Source of the DNA: Larkinella soli
GTDB taxonomy: Bacteria; Bacteroidota; Bacteroidia; Cytophagales; Spirosomataceae
Assembly: GCF_003703975.1 (NCBI RefSeq)
Contig: NZ_ML112622.1
Location: 249,971 to 313,970, forward strand
Length of the DNA stretch: 64,000 nucleotides
Reading direction: 5' to 3'
The notes beneath the pieces were generated by a model. It was not told the DNA's origin, did no database searches, and saw only the letters and a list, made by a program, of their open reading frames with translations. The translations under genes and the position numbers were made by a program. Of the stretch, positions 17,127 through 26,283 are shown piece after piece (position 1 is the stretch's first letter; each line of letters begins with the position of its first letter).

Positions 17127-20100
17127 TCAGTCAGTGATCTCGAACAAATAGGTGCCCGAGGTCAGCGGCAGCACTACCCGGCCATTTTCCTGCCGGAGCC
17201 CCTTCCAGGTCGCCACGGCCCGGCCGCCTTCCTTCACCTTCGCCGGGCTCCCGGCCGGCAGGTAGAGAGTCGCATGGGTGTTAGGCGGCACGGTGGCCTG
17301 ATAGGTCCACCCGTTGCCGGTTCGCTGCCATTCGCTGCGGATACGCCCGTAGATCGAGTCGTAATACCCTTTGGCGAAAGTGATCTTCCGGTCGGGGTCG
17401 GGCGTGGGTTTCAGGATGAATTCCTTAAAACCGGCGATGTCGGGGTGCCGCTGGATGCCCAGCGAGTAGTTGTACATCCAGGCCGCCACCGCCCCGAAGG
17501 AATAGTGGTTGAAGGAGTTCATGCTGTTGTTCCCGCCGAAGCCGTTTTCGACCGTGTAGGAGTTGAGCCGCTCCCAGATCGAAGTCGCCCCGTTGACCAC
17601 CGAGTACAGCCAGGACGGATATTCTTTCTGCTGCAGGAGCCGGTAAGCCGTCGCATCGCTGCCGTTTTCGGACAGAGCCTCACTGATGGAGGCCGTGCCG
17701 ATGAACCCGGTCATCAGCGAATATTCAGGCCGCTCCGCGCCCGCGTCGTCCTTGTTTTTCCGCTGGATGGTCTCGTTCAGAAACCGGATGGCGTAGGGCT
17801 TATTCCCGTCGCTGAAGACGTCCAGCGCCAGCGGAATAGCATAGGACGCCTGCGTGTCGACCACCTGCCCCTTGTCCGACTTCTGCGCAGCCTGCTGCTG
17901 GTTGGGCGGCCCCATAAAGCCGGTTTTCAGGCCGGATTTGACGGTTCGGTGCGTGGCCGGGTCGACGTAGATTACGTTCCAGGCGGTTTTGATTTCCTCC
18001 CGTCGCTTCCCGAACCGCTCGGCTTCGGCGGTTTTGCCGAGGAGAGCCGCCACCTTGCTCATGATGCCGAGATCGTAGGCGAAATAAGCCATCCAGAACA
18101 GGGTATTGTCGTTTTTGTTGCCCTCCGGGCTCAGCCAGTCACCCAGGGGGCCTTCGTTCAGGATGCCGGTTTCCTTATCCACTTTGCTCTCCAGAAACCC
18201 GATATACCGCTTCATGGCCTCGTAATGCTCCCGCAGCACCTGCCCGTCGCCATACTGCCGGTAGACTTCCCACGGCACTACGATGCCGGCGCTGCCCCAG
18301 AGCGTGCCGCCGAAGCCGCCCCCGAGCGGAGCCACGTCGGTGAAACGGCCGTTTTCGGCCTGCACGTCGCGCATCGCCAGCAGGTGTCTTCTCAGAAACG
18401 GGTTGGCATCGGTCAGAAACGTGGCGCTTTTCGAGAAAACCGAGATGTCGCCACTCCAGCCCATGCGCTCGTTGCGGGCGGGCGTGTCGGTCGGGATGGA
18501 GAGGAAGTTGCTGCGCAGCGACCAGGTGATGTTCCGCCAGAGTTTATTGACGAGCGGGCTGGAGGTTTCGTAGGCCGAAGCCAGCCCCGTTATCGAGCTG
18601 ATCACCAGCGCCTTTACGTCGCCGGCCGGAACCGGCTGATCCAGTCCGGTGATCTCCACGTATCGGTACCCGTGAAACGTAAACCGGGGCTGGATCACTT
18701 CGTCGCCCCCTTTCAGAAGGTGAACGTCCTGCGTCAGGGCGGCCCGGATGTTCTCCATCATCACCATGCCCTCCTGCCCTTTGTAATCCGGCAGGGCCGG
18801 GTATTTCATCTCGGCGTAGCGCAGGGTCACCGCCTGGCCTCTCTTCCCGTTTTTAACCAGAATGCGGGGAAACCCGACCATGTTCTGCCCCATGTCGTAC
18901 ACGAAAACGCCCGGCCGCACTTCCTCCCGGTTCTGCGCCGTCAGGGTGGCGACGACGGTAGGGTTCTCGCCCATCTGACCGACCAGCCGAAGGTCCTGGT
19001 AATCGAAGGTGGTTTTCCGGCCCTGGGCGTTCGTGAACGTGCCGAGGTAGGCGGTGCCTTCCAGCGGCACTTCCACCGCCGGTTTCCAGCCCGCGTCGTC
19101 ATACGTCGCCAGCGACCAGTCTTTTATTTTTTCTTCCTTCCCGGCCTCATACACTTGGCCCTGAAAGAACGAACCGTACCGCACCGGGCCGTCGGTAAAG
19201 AGCTTCCAGGAGGCAGGGTCGGAGGTGATCGTCTGCTGCGATCCGTCGGTGTAGGTAATGACCAGTTTGCCGAGCAGCGACTGGCGGTCGCCGAAGAAAT
19301 TCCAGTTTTCACCGCTGAAGGTGATGTTCCCGCTCCACCAGCCTTCGCTCAACCAGGCACCGAGGGCATTCTTCTGCCCCGGCCGGATGGCTTTCGTCAG
19401 GTCGTAGGTCTGGTACATATGGGTTTTGTTGTACTGCGTCAGACCCGGGTTGAAATAGTCGTTGCCGATGCGGTTTCCGTTCAGGTGCATTTCATAAATC
19501 CCCCGGGCAGTCACGTACAGCCGGGCTTTGGCGATGGGTTTGGCCTCCGCCGTAAAAACCGTGCGCAGCATCGGAGCGGCATTCCGGCTCGGGTCGGCCG
19601 TGGTAAAGGTGCCCCCCTTCACGGTATACTGCCCGTTTTCGACCGTCAGCCCGGCGTCTTTGAAAATCCCCTGATACGCCGGCCCGGAAAGGTTCTCGCT
19701 GAAGAGCGGATTGGAGGGAAACCGGTAATTCCGGACGGTAACCTCCGAAAAGTAAGCCGTCTGGTTCTCAGGCACCCGGAAGCCGATGTCGGCCAGCATC
19801 GGGAAGCTGATGTAGTTATTGCCGCTTCCGACCGGGTTCAGGTTGAGGCCCCGGGGCGCGAAGGGCGAAGCAGAAGCCGGGGCATTTTTGTCCTTCAGCT
19901 TGTTTTCCTCCGCACTGCCGTCCACGAAAAACTCGAACAGGCCGAAGTTGCATTCCGCCCGGACGATATGTTGCTCGTACTTGTTGGCGTTGCTGATCAG
20001 CTTCTGCGGGATGTCGAGACTCCGGAAGGGCTTGTCCGCCCGGTCGTCTTTCGCGTACCCGACGCGGTAGATGTTCAGCCGGGCCAGCCCGTCGGGAGCG

Positions 20101-20744
20101 TCCGACACGCCGGAAATGTCCAGTTCGACGGCAATGTACCCCTCCCCCGGCTTATTTTCCTGTCCCATCAAGTTCAGATTCCGGTTCATCAGCCGCCGGT
20201 CGTTCGCACCAAAAACGAAAGCCGCCCGGGTGCTGTTGCCGGCTTTGTCGAGCCGGACGCCGAACTGAAATTTATACACCGACAGGTAATGGGAATACAG
20301 CACGAGGTCGTCGCCGGATCCGCCGATCCATCGCGCGCCCGACCAGCCCGAAAGCGTCGGATTCATCAGGCCGGTTTCAAACCAGGACCCTGCCGTCGAT
20401 GGTTTTCCCTGCTGATCCCAGACCGTTACCTGCCAGCCGTACCGGGTAGTGGGCTGAAGGGCGCTGCCGCCATATTCGATGCCGTGGGCGACCGCCGAGG
20501 CCACTTTCTTCGTATCCCAGACCGTCTTGCCGCCGGCGTCCGTCACCACGATCCGATATGCCGTCTGAGCGTAGCCCCGCCGGTTATCGGTCGCCTTCAT
20601 CTGCCACGAAAAGTGCGGATTCGGCACGTCGATGCCCAGCGGAGTCGTCTGGTAGTCGGTTTTCAGTTGGTCGGGCGCCACCCCGGCGACGACCCGGCCG
20701 AGGATGGCGGTGAACAGCAGGGCAGTAACCAGATAGTTTTTCAT
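17127..20744 (-). CDS. Secreted alpha-L-rhamnosidase (GH78)
   Basis: A 1205-residue protein with a signal peptide (residues 1-20, LVTALLFTAILGRVVAG). An N-terminal fibronectin-like domain (LGIDVPNPHFSWQM...RIVVTDAGG) is followed by a LamG-like insert, the Bac_rhamnosid_N beta domain (RLYVTARGIYEMHLNGNRIG), the (alpha/alpha)6 catalytic domain and a C-terminal beta domain. The catalytic region has PARNERMGWSGDISVF near residue 757, where the Glu is the usual general acid, and MNSFNHYSFGAVAAWMY near 1075. The enzyme removes terminal L-rhamnose from plant or bacterial glycans, in the periplasm or outside. It is the last gene of a four-gene minus-strand set (DenD-like, GntP, PQQ dehydrogenase, rhamnosidase), 25 bases after the previous gene. 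Confidence 0.92.
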   Translation of the reverse strand: MKNYLVTALLFTAILGRVVAGVAPDQLKTDYQTTPLGIDVPNPHFSWQMKATDNRRGYAQTAYRIVVTDAGGKTVWDTKKVASAVAHGIEYGGSALQPTTRYGWQVTVWDQQGKPSTAGSWFETGLMNPTLSGWSGARWIGGSGDDLVLYSHYLSVYKFQFGVRLDKAGNSTRAAFVFGANDRRLMNRNLNLMGQENKPGEGYIAVELDISGVSDAPDGLARLNIYRVGYAKDDRADKPFRSLDIPQKLISNANKYEQHIVRAECNFGLFEFFVDGSAEENKLKDKNAPASASPFAPRGLNLNPVGSGNNYISFPMLADIGFRVPENQTAYFSEVTVRNYRFPSNPLFSENLSGPAYQGIFKDAGLTVENGQYTVKGGTFTTADPSRNAAPMLRTVFTAEAKPIAKARLYVTARGIYEMHLNGNRIGNDYFNPGLTQYNKTHMYQTYDLTKAIRPGQKNALGAWLSEGWWSGNITFSGENWNFFGDRQSLLGKLVITYTDGSQQTITSDPASWKLFTDGPVRYGSFFQGQVYEAGKEEKIKDWSLATYDDAGWKPAVEVPLEGTAYLGTFTNAQGRKTTFDYQDLRLVGQMGENPTVVATLTAQNREEVRPGVFVYDMGQNMVGFPRILVKNGKRGQAVTLRYAEMKYPALPDYKGQEGMVMMENIRAALTQDVHLLKGGDEVIQPRFTFHGYRYVEITGLDQPVPAGDVKALVISSITGLASAYETSSPLVNKLWRNITWSLRSNFLSIPTDTPARNERMGWSGDISVFSKSATFLTDANPFLRRHLLAMRDVQAENGRFTDVAPLGGGFGGTLWGSAGIVVPWEVYRQYGDGQVLREHYEAMKRYIGFLESKVDKETGILNEGPLGDWLSPEGNKNDNTLFWMAYFAYDLGIMSKVAALLGKTAEAERFGKRREEIKTAWNVIYVDPATHRTVKSGLKTGFMGPPNQQQAAQKSDKGQVVDTQASYAIPLALDVFSDGNKPYAIRFLNETIQRKNKDDAGAERPEYSLMTGFIGTASISEALSENGSDATAYRLLQQKEYPSWLYSVVNGATSIWERLNSYTVENGFGGNNSMNSFNHYSFGAVAAWMYNYSLGIQRHPDIAGFKEFILKPTPDPDRKITFAKGYYDSIYGRIRSEWQRTGNGWTYQATVPPNTHATLYLPAGSPAKVKEGGRAVATWKGLRQENGRVVLPLTSGTYLFEITD

Positions 20745-20769
20745 CAGGGGAAAAGTCTGCCGACCCGGC

Positions 20770-23739
20770 TTACTGGGTTTTGGCGGTCGTCATGAATTTA
20801 ACGGTAGTCAGCGACATCAGCGGCTGGATGGCGGTGGCCTTGTCGTTTTTGAAGACGAAATACACGTCATGAACGCCTTCCGCGCCTTTCAGGTCCATAT
20901 AGACCGGCGGTCGGGCAAACCGGTTGGGTGAAGGGGCGGCCGGCGCTGCGGTGGGAGCAGCGGTATTCCCGCCGGCCGGGGTCGCCCCCGGAGCGGCCGA
21001 AGTGCCTGCCGCCGGGGTAGCCGCATTGCCGGATTCCATCTGCGCCATGACCTTCGCCATATCTACTTCCGGGGCCAGCGGAACGACCACCGACCCGATC
21101 ACGGGGCCGTCGGGGCGATCCAGCCGGGCCTCGATGGTTCCGCCCACGCTGCCTTCGCGTCGCTGGGCGGCCGCCGTCATCTCCAGCTGCCGGATGCCGC
21201 TCAGGTCGAACTGCCGGAAGGCAACGTAAGAGTTGGGGTACGCCATGATGTTTTCGGTCCGCCCGGCTTTCACCTCCACCCCTTTTTTAACGGGCGCGGA
21301 AGCCGCACTCACCTGCGGACTGCGCAGGACGATGAGTTGCTCGGCCGTCTGCGCCGGCACGGCCCTGCCGCCCCGGTCGGTATAGGCCGCCCGGACCAGC
21401 ACCGAACCCCGGCCGTTGTCGCCTTTCGGGATCGTGAGCCGGTATTCGCCCTGAAGCGGTAAACTACTCAGAGTCTTTTCGTTGACGTGCAGAATGTAGT
21501 CCACGATGGCCCGCGCGTCGGTTTCGGACATGGCCGGATGGCCCGGCATTGCCACGTCACCCCAGACGCCCGCACCGCCCTGCCGCACCTTGCCGACCAG
21601 CCGGTCGAGCGCCCCGGCATCGCCCTGGTACCGGGTGGCGATGGCCGCAAAAGCCGGTCCCACCGACTTGGTCGCCACCTGATGGCAGACCTTACAGTCG
21701 CTTTTGCCGATCAGGGTCTGGGCTACGGCGTAGCGGGTAGAGGCATCCACGCTCCGCTGCCCCTGCCGGACTTCGGCAAAATCGAAGCCTTCGGAGGTGT
21801 AGTCGATGCTCATCGCCACGCGCTCGGCCGGGATTTTGCCGGTTTTCAGGCTGCCGTCTTCCTGATCGTCCACCTCCACGGCGTAGCGGATGGGCTGATC
21901 CGGGAAGAAGAAGGTTTTGTTACCGGCCACCTGAACCTGGACCTTGGGGGCCTCGTTTCCGGCGATGATGCGCACCGCCTGGCTGTTGGCGGCTCCCTGT
22001 TTGTCCGTGACCGTCAGCGTGGCGGTGTAGACCCCCGGCTTGTCGAAACGCACCGTGGGGTTGGCCCCGGTGAAGGACCGCGCGGGCTGGCCGGCGCCCG
22101 AAACCACCCAGCGGTAGGTCAGCGGGTCGCCGTCGTAGTCTTTCGTGCCTTCGGCCGAGAGCGCCAGCTGCAGGGGCACGCTCCCGCCCGGTTTGGCGGC
22201 CGACGCCTGCACGATGGGCTTGCGGTTGCCGCCGTTGTATTCGATCCGGATCAGGCTGGAGTTGTCGCTCTTTCTGAACCAGTTGCTGCCGTATTCCAGC
22301 ACATAGAGGTCACCGTCCGGCCCGAACTTCATGTCGATGGGCTCGACGGGCCGGTAATTGGGCAGAAAACGCTCCATCGACTTGTAGTTGCCTTCGGCAT
22401 CCATCGAAATGAGCATGATCCAGCCCCGCGAGAAGTCCGTCGCGATCCATTTGCCTTCGAAATAGGCCGGCCAGGGCCGTTTGGCGCCTTTGAAGTCCGC
22501 CTGCCGGTACACCGGCCCCCCGGTCGCCGAGCGGGAGCCGGTCCCAACCAGCGGAAACTCCTCCGATACGCCGTAGGGATAATAGATAAAGGAAGGAGCC
22601 ACCGGCGGCAGCTCGCGCAGGCCGGTATTGTTCGGTGAGTTGTTTACGATTCGGTCGGGGTCTTTCTTTTCGAGCGGTCTCCGGTTTTCGTAATCGTAGA
22701 CCGGAAACGCCTGCCGGTTGCCTACGAACCACGGCCAGCCGAAATTCCCTGGTTTCCGGCCCTGGTTCAGTTCGTCGTAACCGCGCGGGCCGATCTCCGA
22801 ATCGGAGGTGGCGTCGGGGCCGACTTCACCCCAGTACAGATAGCCGGTTTTGCTGTCGATGGAAATGCGCCAGGGATTGCGGTGCCCCATCGAATAAATT
22901 TCCGGGCGGGTTTTCTCCGTTCCTTTCGGGAACAGGTTGCCGTCGGGAACGGTGTAGGTGCCGTCCGGTTCGGGGTGAATGCGCAGGATTTTGCCGCGCA
23001 GGTCCATCGTGTTGCCTGAGTGGCCCTGATCGTCCCAACTGCTGCGGCCGGGCCGCTCGTCGGTCTGGGCCGCCTGCTGGTTGCCGGTGTTGTTGCCGAC
23101 GGTCAGGTACAGGTTGCCGGCGCGGTCCCAGACCATGCCTCCGCCGGTATGGCAGCACACCTCCCGCTGGGTCTGCACTTCCAGCAGCACCTTTTCCGAA
23201 GCCTTGTTCAACTGATTGTCTTTCAGTTCCCAGCGGGTCAGGCGGTGTTTGGTCTCCGTGGGGTGGGCGTAGTAGAGATACACCCAGTGATTTTTCTCGA
23301 AATTGGGGTCCAGCGAAATGCCCATCAGCCCCTCCTCGGCCTCCGTCACGCGGCCTTCCTTGGAGGTGTATTTGGTATTGACCGGGATGGTGGCAATCAG
23401 GTCGACGGTTTTGGAGTCCGGGTGGTAGACCTTCAGGGCACCCTTGCGCTCGGCGATGTACACCATCCCGTTCCGGGCGACCTCGAAGGCCATCGGCTCG
23501 TCGAGGTCCTCAGCCAGCCGGACGGGCGTAAAGCGGGTTTCGTCCAGTTTGGGGGGCTCGTCTTGGACGACAAAAGCACTGAATACAAACAGGATCGCGG
23601 CCGGGATCAGCACCGCAGAGGGAAACTTCAGGGACTTCAGTAAAGCGTTGGTCATGGTCATCAGGTTTCGGGTCGGGCCGTTGGCGATTGGCCCGACCGG
23701 TCGGCCGGGATTGGCGGTAATCTGAGTAATTTTACGCAC
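20770..23739 (-). CDS. PQQ-type sugar dehydrogenase with PKD and cytochrome c domains
   Basis: The open frame codes 989 residues; starts at Met27 or Met29 (23661 or 23655), just before the signal anchor LIPAAILFVFSAFVV, are more likely. Domains in order: a six-bladed glucose/sorbosone dehydrogenase propeller (about 65-515, with GLMGISLDPNFEKNHWVYLY and MGHRNPWRISID), a PKD domain (about 520-600, DGDPLTYRWVVSG), a cytochrome c with CKVCH near residue 680 and a distal Met in VAMPGHPAM, and a C-terminal CBM6-like beta domain. It probably oxidises a sugar or alcohol in the periplasm and passes electrons to the attached haem. An Ala/Pro/Thr-rich stretch of about 45 residues interrupts the C-terminal domain. 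It is 25 bases from the rhamnosidase gene. Confidence 0.9.
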   Translation of the reverse strand: MRKITQITANPGRPVGPIANGPTRNLMTMTNALLKSLKFPSAVLIPAAILFVFSAFVVQDEPPKLDETRFTPVRLAEDLDEPMAFEVARNGMVYIAERKGALKVYHPDSKTVDLIATIPVNTKYTSKEGRVTEAEEGLMGISLDPNFEKNHWVYLYYAHPTETKHRLTRWELKDNQLNKASEKVLLEVQTQREVCCHTGGGMVWDRAGNLYLTVGNNTGNQQAAQTDERPGRSSWDDQGHSGNTMDLRGKILRIHPEPDGTYTVPDGNLFPKGTEKTRPEIYSMGHRNPWRISIDSKTGYLYWGEVGPDATSDSEIGPRGYDELNQGRKPGNFGWPWFVGNRQAFPVYDYENRRPLEKKDPDRIVNNSPNNTGLRELPPVAPSFIYYPYGVSEEFPLVGTGSRSATGGPVYRQADFKGAKRPWPAYFEGKWIATDFSRGWIMLISMDAEGNYKSMERFLPNYRPVEPIDMKFGPDGDLYVLEYGSNWFRKSDNSSLIRIEYNGGNRKPIVQASAAKPGGSVPLQLALSAEGTKDYDGDPLTYRWVVSGAGQPARSFTGANPTVRFDKPGVYTATLTVTDKQGAANSQAVRIIAGNEAPKVQVQVAGNKTFFFPDQPIRYAVEVDDQEDGSLKTGKIPAERVAMSIDYTSEGFDFAEVRQGQRSVDASTRYAVAQTLIGKSDCKVCHQVATKSVGPAFAAIATRYQGDAGALDRLVGKVRQGGAGVWGDVAMPGHPAMSETDARAIVDYILHVNEKTLSSLPLQGEYRLTIPKGDNGRGSVLVRAAYTDRGGRAVPAQTAEQLIVLRSPQVSAASAPVKKGVEVKAGRTENIMAYPNSYVAFRQFDLSGIRQLEMTAAAQRREGSVGGTIEARLDRPDGPVIGSVVVPLAPEVDMAKVMAQMESGNAATPAAGTSAAPGATPAGGNTAAPTAAPAAPSPNRFARPPVYMDLKGAEGVHDVYFVFKNDKATAIQPLMSLTTVKFMTTAKTQ

Positions 23740-23788
23740 AACCGCTCAGGCCGTCAAAACGAATCGACCGTTGCCGCTTACCGCCCGA

Positions 23789-25291
23789 CTAACCGCCCGA
23801 TTTTGACGACGGGACCAGACGGGTCGAACCGCCCGACCGGCGCACCACCAGGGTGATGACGCCCAGCCCGACGACCGGAATCAGCAGGTCGAGCAACGAC
23901 CCGCCCGAGCCGAAGAGCAGGTTGACCAGCGCAATCAGCACCCCGCCGACCGCCCAGGAAAAACTCGTCGGCACCGACCACACCATCAGCTGCTGCTTTG
24001 CATCCGTCAGGCCCATCATCCGGTTGACCACCCAGAACAGGCTGTCGTTGAAGTAACTGAAAAACAACGAACCGATGGCGGCCGCCTGGGCTGCAAACAG
24101 CATGTTCATGCCGGGAATCTGCGTCAGCACAGGGGCCGTAATCGAAGCCGCCGTAATCATCGCGACCGTGGCCGACCCCTGAATGAGACGAATCGCCGTC
24201 GAAACCAGGAAGGGCAGCATCAGCGGAGAAAACGGCAGCCGGGCGATCAGGGCGGCCAGCTGGGTGCCGGTGCCCGATTCGCGCACCACGAAGCCCAGCG
24301 CCCCGCCCGCCCCGGTCACCATCAGAATGATGCCGGCCGACTGAAGCCCTTCCTCCAGCCGGGTGGCGGTTTCGTGCCGACCGAGATTCGGCACCAGCGT
24401 ATACACGGCCAGCAACGTACTGATGCACAAGGCAATAATCGGCGTACCGACGAATTTCAGCACCTCGACGCCCAGCATCCAGCCCGGCAGGTCGTTGCCC
24501 GTGGGAAGATCCACCAGACCGATCAGCGCCTTGATGAAGATCAGCAGAATCGGAACGACGATGGGCAGCAGCGACAGTGTCAGGGAAGGCAGCGGCCGGT
24601 CGGTTTTTCCGGCCGGATCGAAGCCGGGGCCGGTTTCGGTCGGCGGGTCGGCCACGGCCTCTCCCGTAAAGCCGGGATACCGCTTCCGAAGCCACTGGGC
24701 GTACAGCACGAAGACGGCCGTGCAGGGAAGGCCCAGCAACAGGCCGAGCAGAATCATCGCCCCGACGTCCACGCCGTACAGACCCGCCACGCCGAGCGGT
24801 CCCGGCGTTGGAGGAACCAGCGTGTGGGTCACCACCAGACCGCCCGCCAGGGCCACGCCCATCGTCAGAATCGGGCGGTTGCCGTTCCGGGACAGCGCCC
24901 GGGCGATCGGAAACAGGATCACGAAGGCCGAATCGGCGAAAATCGGGATGCTGACGATATAGCCGGTCAGGGCCAGCGCCCACTCTTCCCGCCGGTTGCC
25001 CAGCCGGCGGATGAACGAGTAGGCAATCTGCTCGGCCGCCCCCGACACCTCCAGAATCCGGCCCATCATGACGCCGAGTCCGATGATGATGCCGATGGTC
25101 CCGAGCGTCGATCCGAAGCCGCGGGTGATGGCGTCGAGCGTCTGGTCGGCCGACAAACCGCCCGTGATGCCCGCTATGGCCGCTGCGACGATCATGGCGA
25201 TCAGCGGGTGTACTTTCGTGCGCAGGACCAGAAAAATCAGAACGAAAACGGCAACGGTCAGGCCGATCAGGGAGCTGTTAAAGGGCTGCAT
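23789..25291 (-). CDS. GntP-family permease (gluconate or sugar-acid:H+ symporter)
   Basis: A 500-residue inner-membrane protein with about 12-14 helices. It shows the family features: GITGGLSADQTLDAITRGFG, GIIIGLGVMMGRILEVSGAA, VSIPIFADSAFVILFPIARA, VVTHTLVPPTPGPLGVAGL and, near the end, GSLFFSYFNDSLFWVVNRMM. GntP proteins import aldonates such as gluconate, and relatives import other sugar acids. The gene begins 5 bases after the DenD-like gene, so the transporter is almost certainly cotranscribed with it. A four-carbon or similar hydroxy acid is therefore a better guess for the substrate than gluconate itself. Confidence 0.92.
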   Translation of the reverse strand: MQPFNSSLIGLTVAVFVLIFLVLRTKVHPLIAMIVAAAIAGITGGLSADQTLDAITRGFGSTLGTIGIIIGLGVMMGRILEVSGAAEQIAYSFIRRLGNRREEWALALTGYIVSIPIFADSAFVILFPIARALSRNGNRPILTMGVALAGGLVVTHTLVPPTPGPLGVAGLYGVDVGAMILLGLLLGLPCTAVFVLYAQWLRKRYPGFTGEAVADPPTETGPGFDPAGKTDRPLPSLTLSLLPIVVPILLIFIKALIGLVDLPTGNDLPGWMLGVEVLKFVGTPIIALCISTLLAVYTLVPNLGRHETATRLEEGLQSAGIILMVTGAGGALGFVVRESGTGTQLAALIARLPFSPLMLPFLVSTAIRLIQGSATVAMITAASITAPVLTQIPGMNMLFAAQAAAIGSLFFSYFNDSLFWVVNRMMGLTDAKQQLMVWSVPTSFSWAVGGVLIALVNLLFGSGGSLLDLLIPVVGLGVITLVVRRSGGSTRLVPSSKSGG

Positions 25292-25296
25292 CGGTT

Positions 25297-26241
25297 CTAC
25301 AACTGATTTTGGGACATAAACTGGGTGATGAACCCGTCGAAAGGGCCATCGACCCGGAAACCCATTTCCAGCGCCCGGCGGTTGTCGAGGGCGCCCGGCC
25401 AGCTGCTGACGATGGCGTCGATGGCCGCGTCATACCGGAAGGTGACCCGCTCGCGGGCTTCCCGGCCCGCCACTCGTTCGAGGGAGTCGAGCATCTGGGC
25501 CACCGTCACCCCGATGCCCGGCAGGTTGACCGTCCGCCAATCGCCGAACGCGGCCGCGTCGAGGGTGGCGGCTTTGAGAATGTTTTCCACGATGGTATCC
25601 GGGCTCGAGAGCCAGAGGAGCAGGTCGGGCGAAACCGGACACACGGCCGGCTCGCCCTGGATCGGTTCGCGGATGATGCCGCTCACGAAGGAGGAAGCCG
25701 CCTGGTTGGGCCGCCCCGGCCGAACGCAGACCGTCGGGAGCCGCAGCACCCGCCCGTCTGCGAAGCCTTTCCGGGAATAGTCGTTGACGAGCAGTTCGCC
25801 GGCGGCTTTCTGGCTCCCGTAAGACGAGCGGGGCATCACGGCCGTGGTGTCGGTGACGACCTCCGGCAGCCGGCCGCCGTACACGGCCAGCGAACTGGCG
25901 AACACGAACCGGCAGCCCGGACTCCGGTGCCGGCAGGCTTCGAGCAGTTGCCGGGTCAGATCGAGGTTGACCTTCCAGCCCAGATCGAAATCCTTCTCCG
26001 CGTGGCTGCTCACCACCGCAGCCAGGTGAAAGATCAGTCCGGTATCGGCCGTAATCAAGTCGTTTACAGCACCCTCTTCAGAAAGATCGGCCTGACGGCA
26101 GGTAACCCGAACGTCGTCCACCGGCGCCGGTGGAACGATATCGACCAGTTCCAGCGTATCGAAGGAAAGCGAACTGTTCAGGAGCGCCTGAGCCAGCCGC
26201 CGGCCCAGAAAACCGGCCCCGCCGGTGATGATGATCTGCAT
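25297..26241 (-). CDS. denD: D-erythronate dehydrogenase-like SDR (DenD family)
   Basis: A 314-residue NAD-dependent epimerase/dehydratase fold. The Rossmann motif is at the N-terminus (ITGGAGFLGRRLAQ), then a HLAAVVSSHAEKDFD segment. The catalytic Ser lies in FASSLAVYGG and the Tyr-Lys pair in YGSQKAAGELL, with a C-terminal substrate lobe (VNLPGIGVTVAQMLDSL). The overall pattern and size resemble D-erythronate dehydrogenase, which makes 2-oxotetronate in four-carbon acid-sugar catabolism. It is the first gene of the minus-strand operon with the GntP permease and is divergent, by 42 bases, from the DUF1537 kinase of the same pathway type. The specific substrate remains inferred. Confidence 0.75.
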   Translation of the reverse strand: MQIIITGGAGFLGRRLAQALLNSSLSFDTLELVDIVPPAPVDDVRVTCRQADLSEEGAVNDLITADTGLIFHLAAVVSSHAEKDFDLGWKVNLDLTRQLLEACRHRSPGCRFVFASSLAVYGGRLPEVVTDTTAVMPRSSYGSQKAAGELLVNDYSRKGFADGRVLRLPTVCVRPGRPNQAASSFVSGIIREPIQGEPAVCPVSPDLLLWLSSPDTIVENILKAATLDAAAFGDWRTVNLPGIGVTVAQMLDSLERVAGREARERVTFRYDAAIDAIVSSWPGALDNRRALEMGFRVDGPFDGFITQFMSQNQL

Positions 26242-26261
26242 CGATTTGAATGAGGAAAAAG

Positions 26262-26269
26262 TAAGTTTG
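26262..26269 (+). promoter_or_regulatory. -7 promoter box TAAGTTTG for the DUF1537 kinase
   Basis: An exact TAnnTTTG match in the 42-base divergent gap. Transcription would begin near 26276, leaving almost no leader before the ATG at 26284, so the in-frame ATG at 26305 may be the real start. The opposite strand holds TACTTTTT, a one-mismatch box for the DenD operon. Confidence 0.4.
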
Positions 26270-26283
26270 GGGAAGATTTCCTA

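Noticed and set aside
17274-20795. A 1173-codon open frame on the plus strand opposite the rhamnosidase gene
   Set aside because: It is the shadow of a long GC-rich gene whose codon bias leaves the antisense frame open. Its peptide is rich in Arg, Val and Gly, with no domain.
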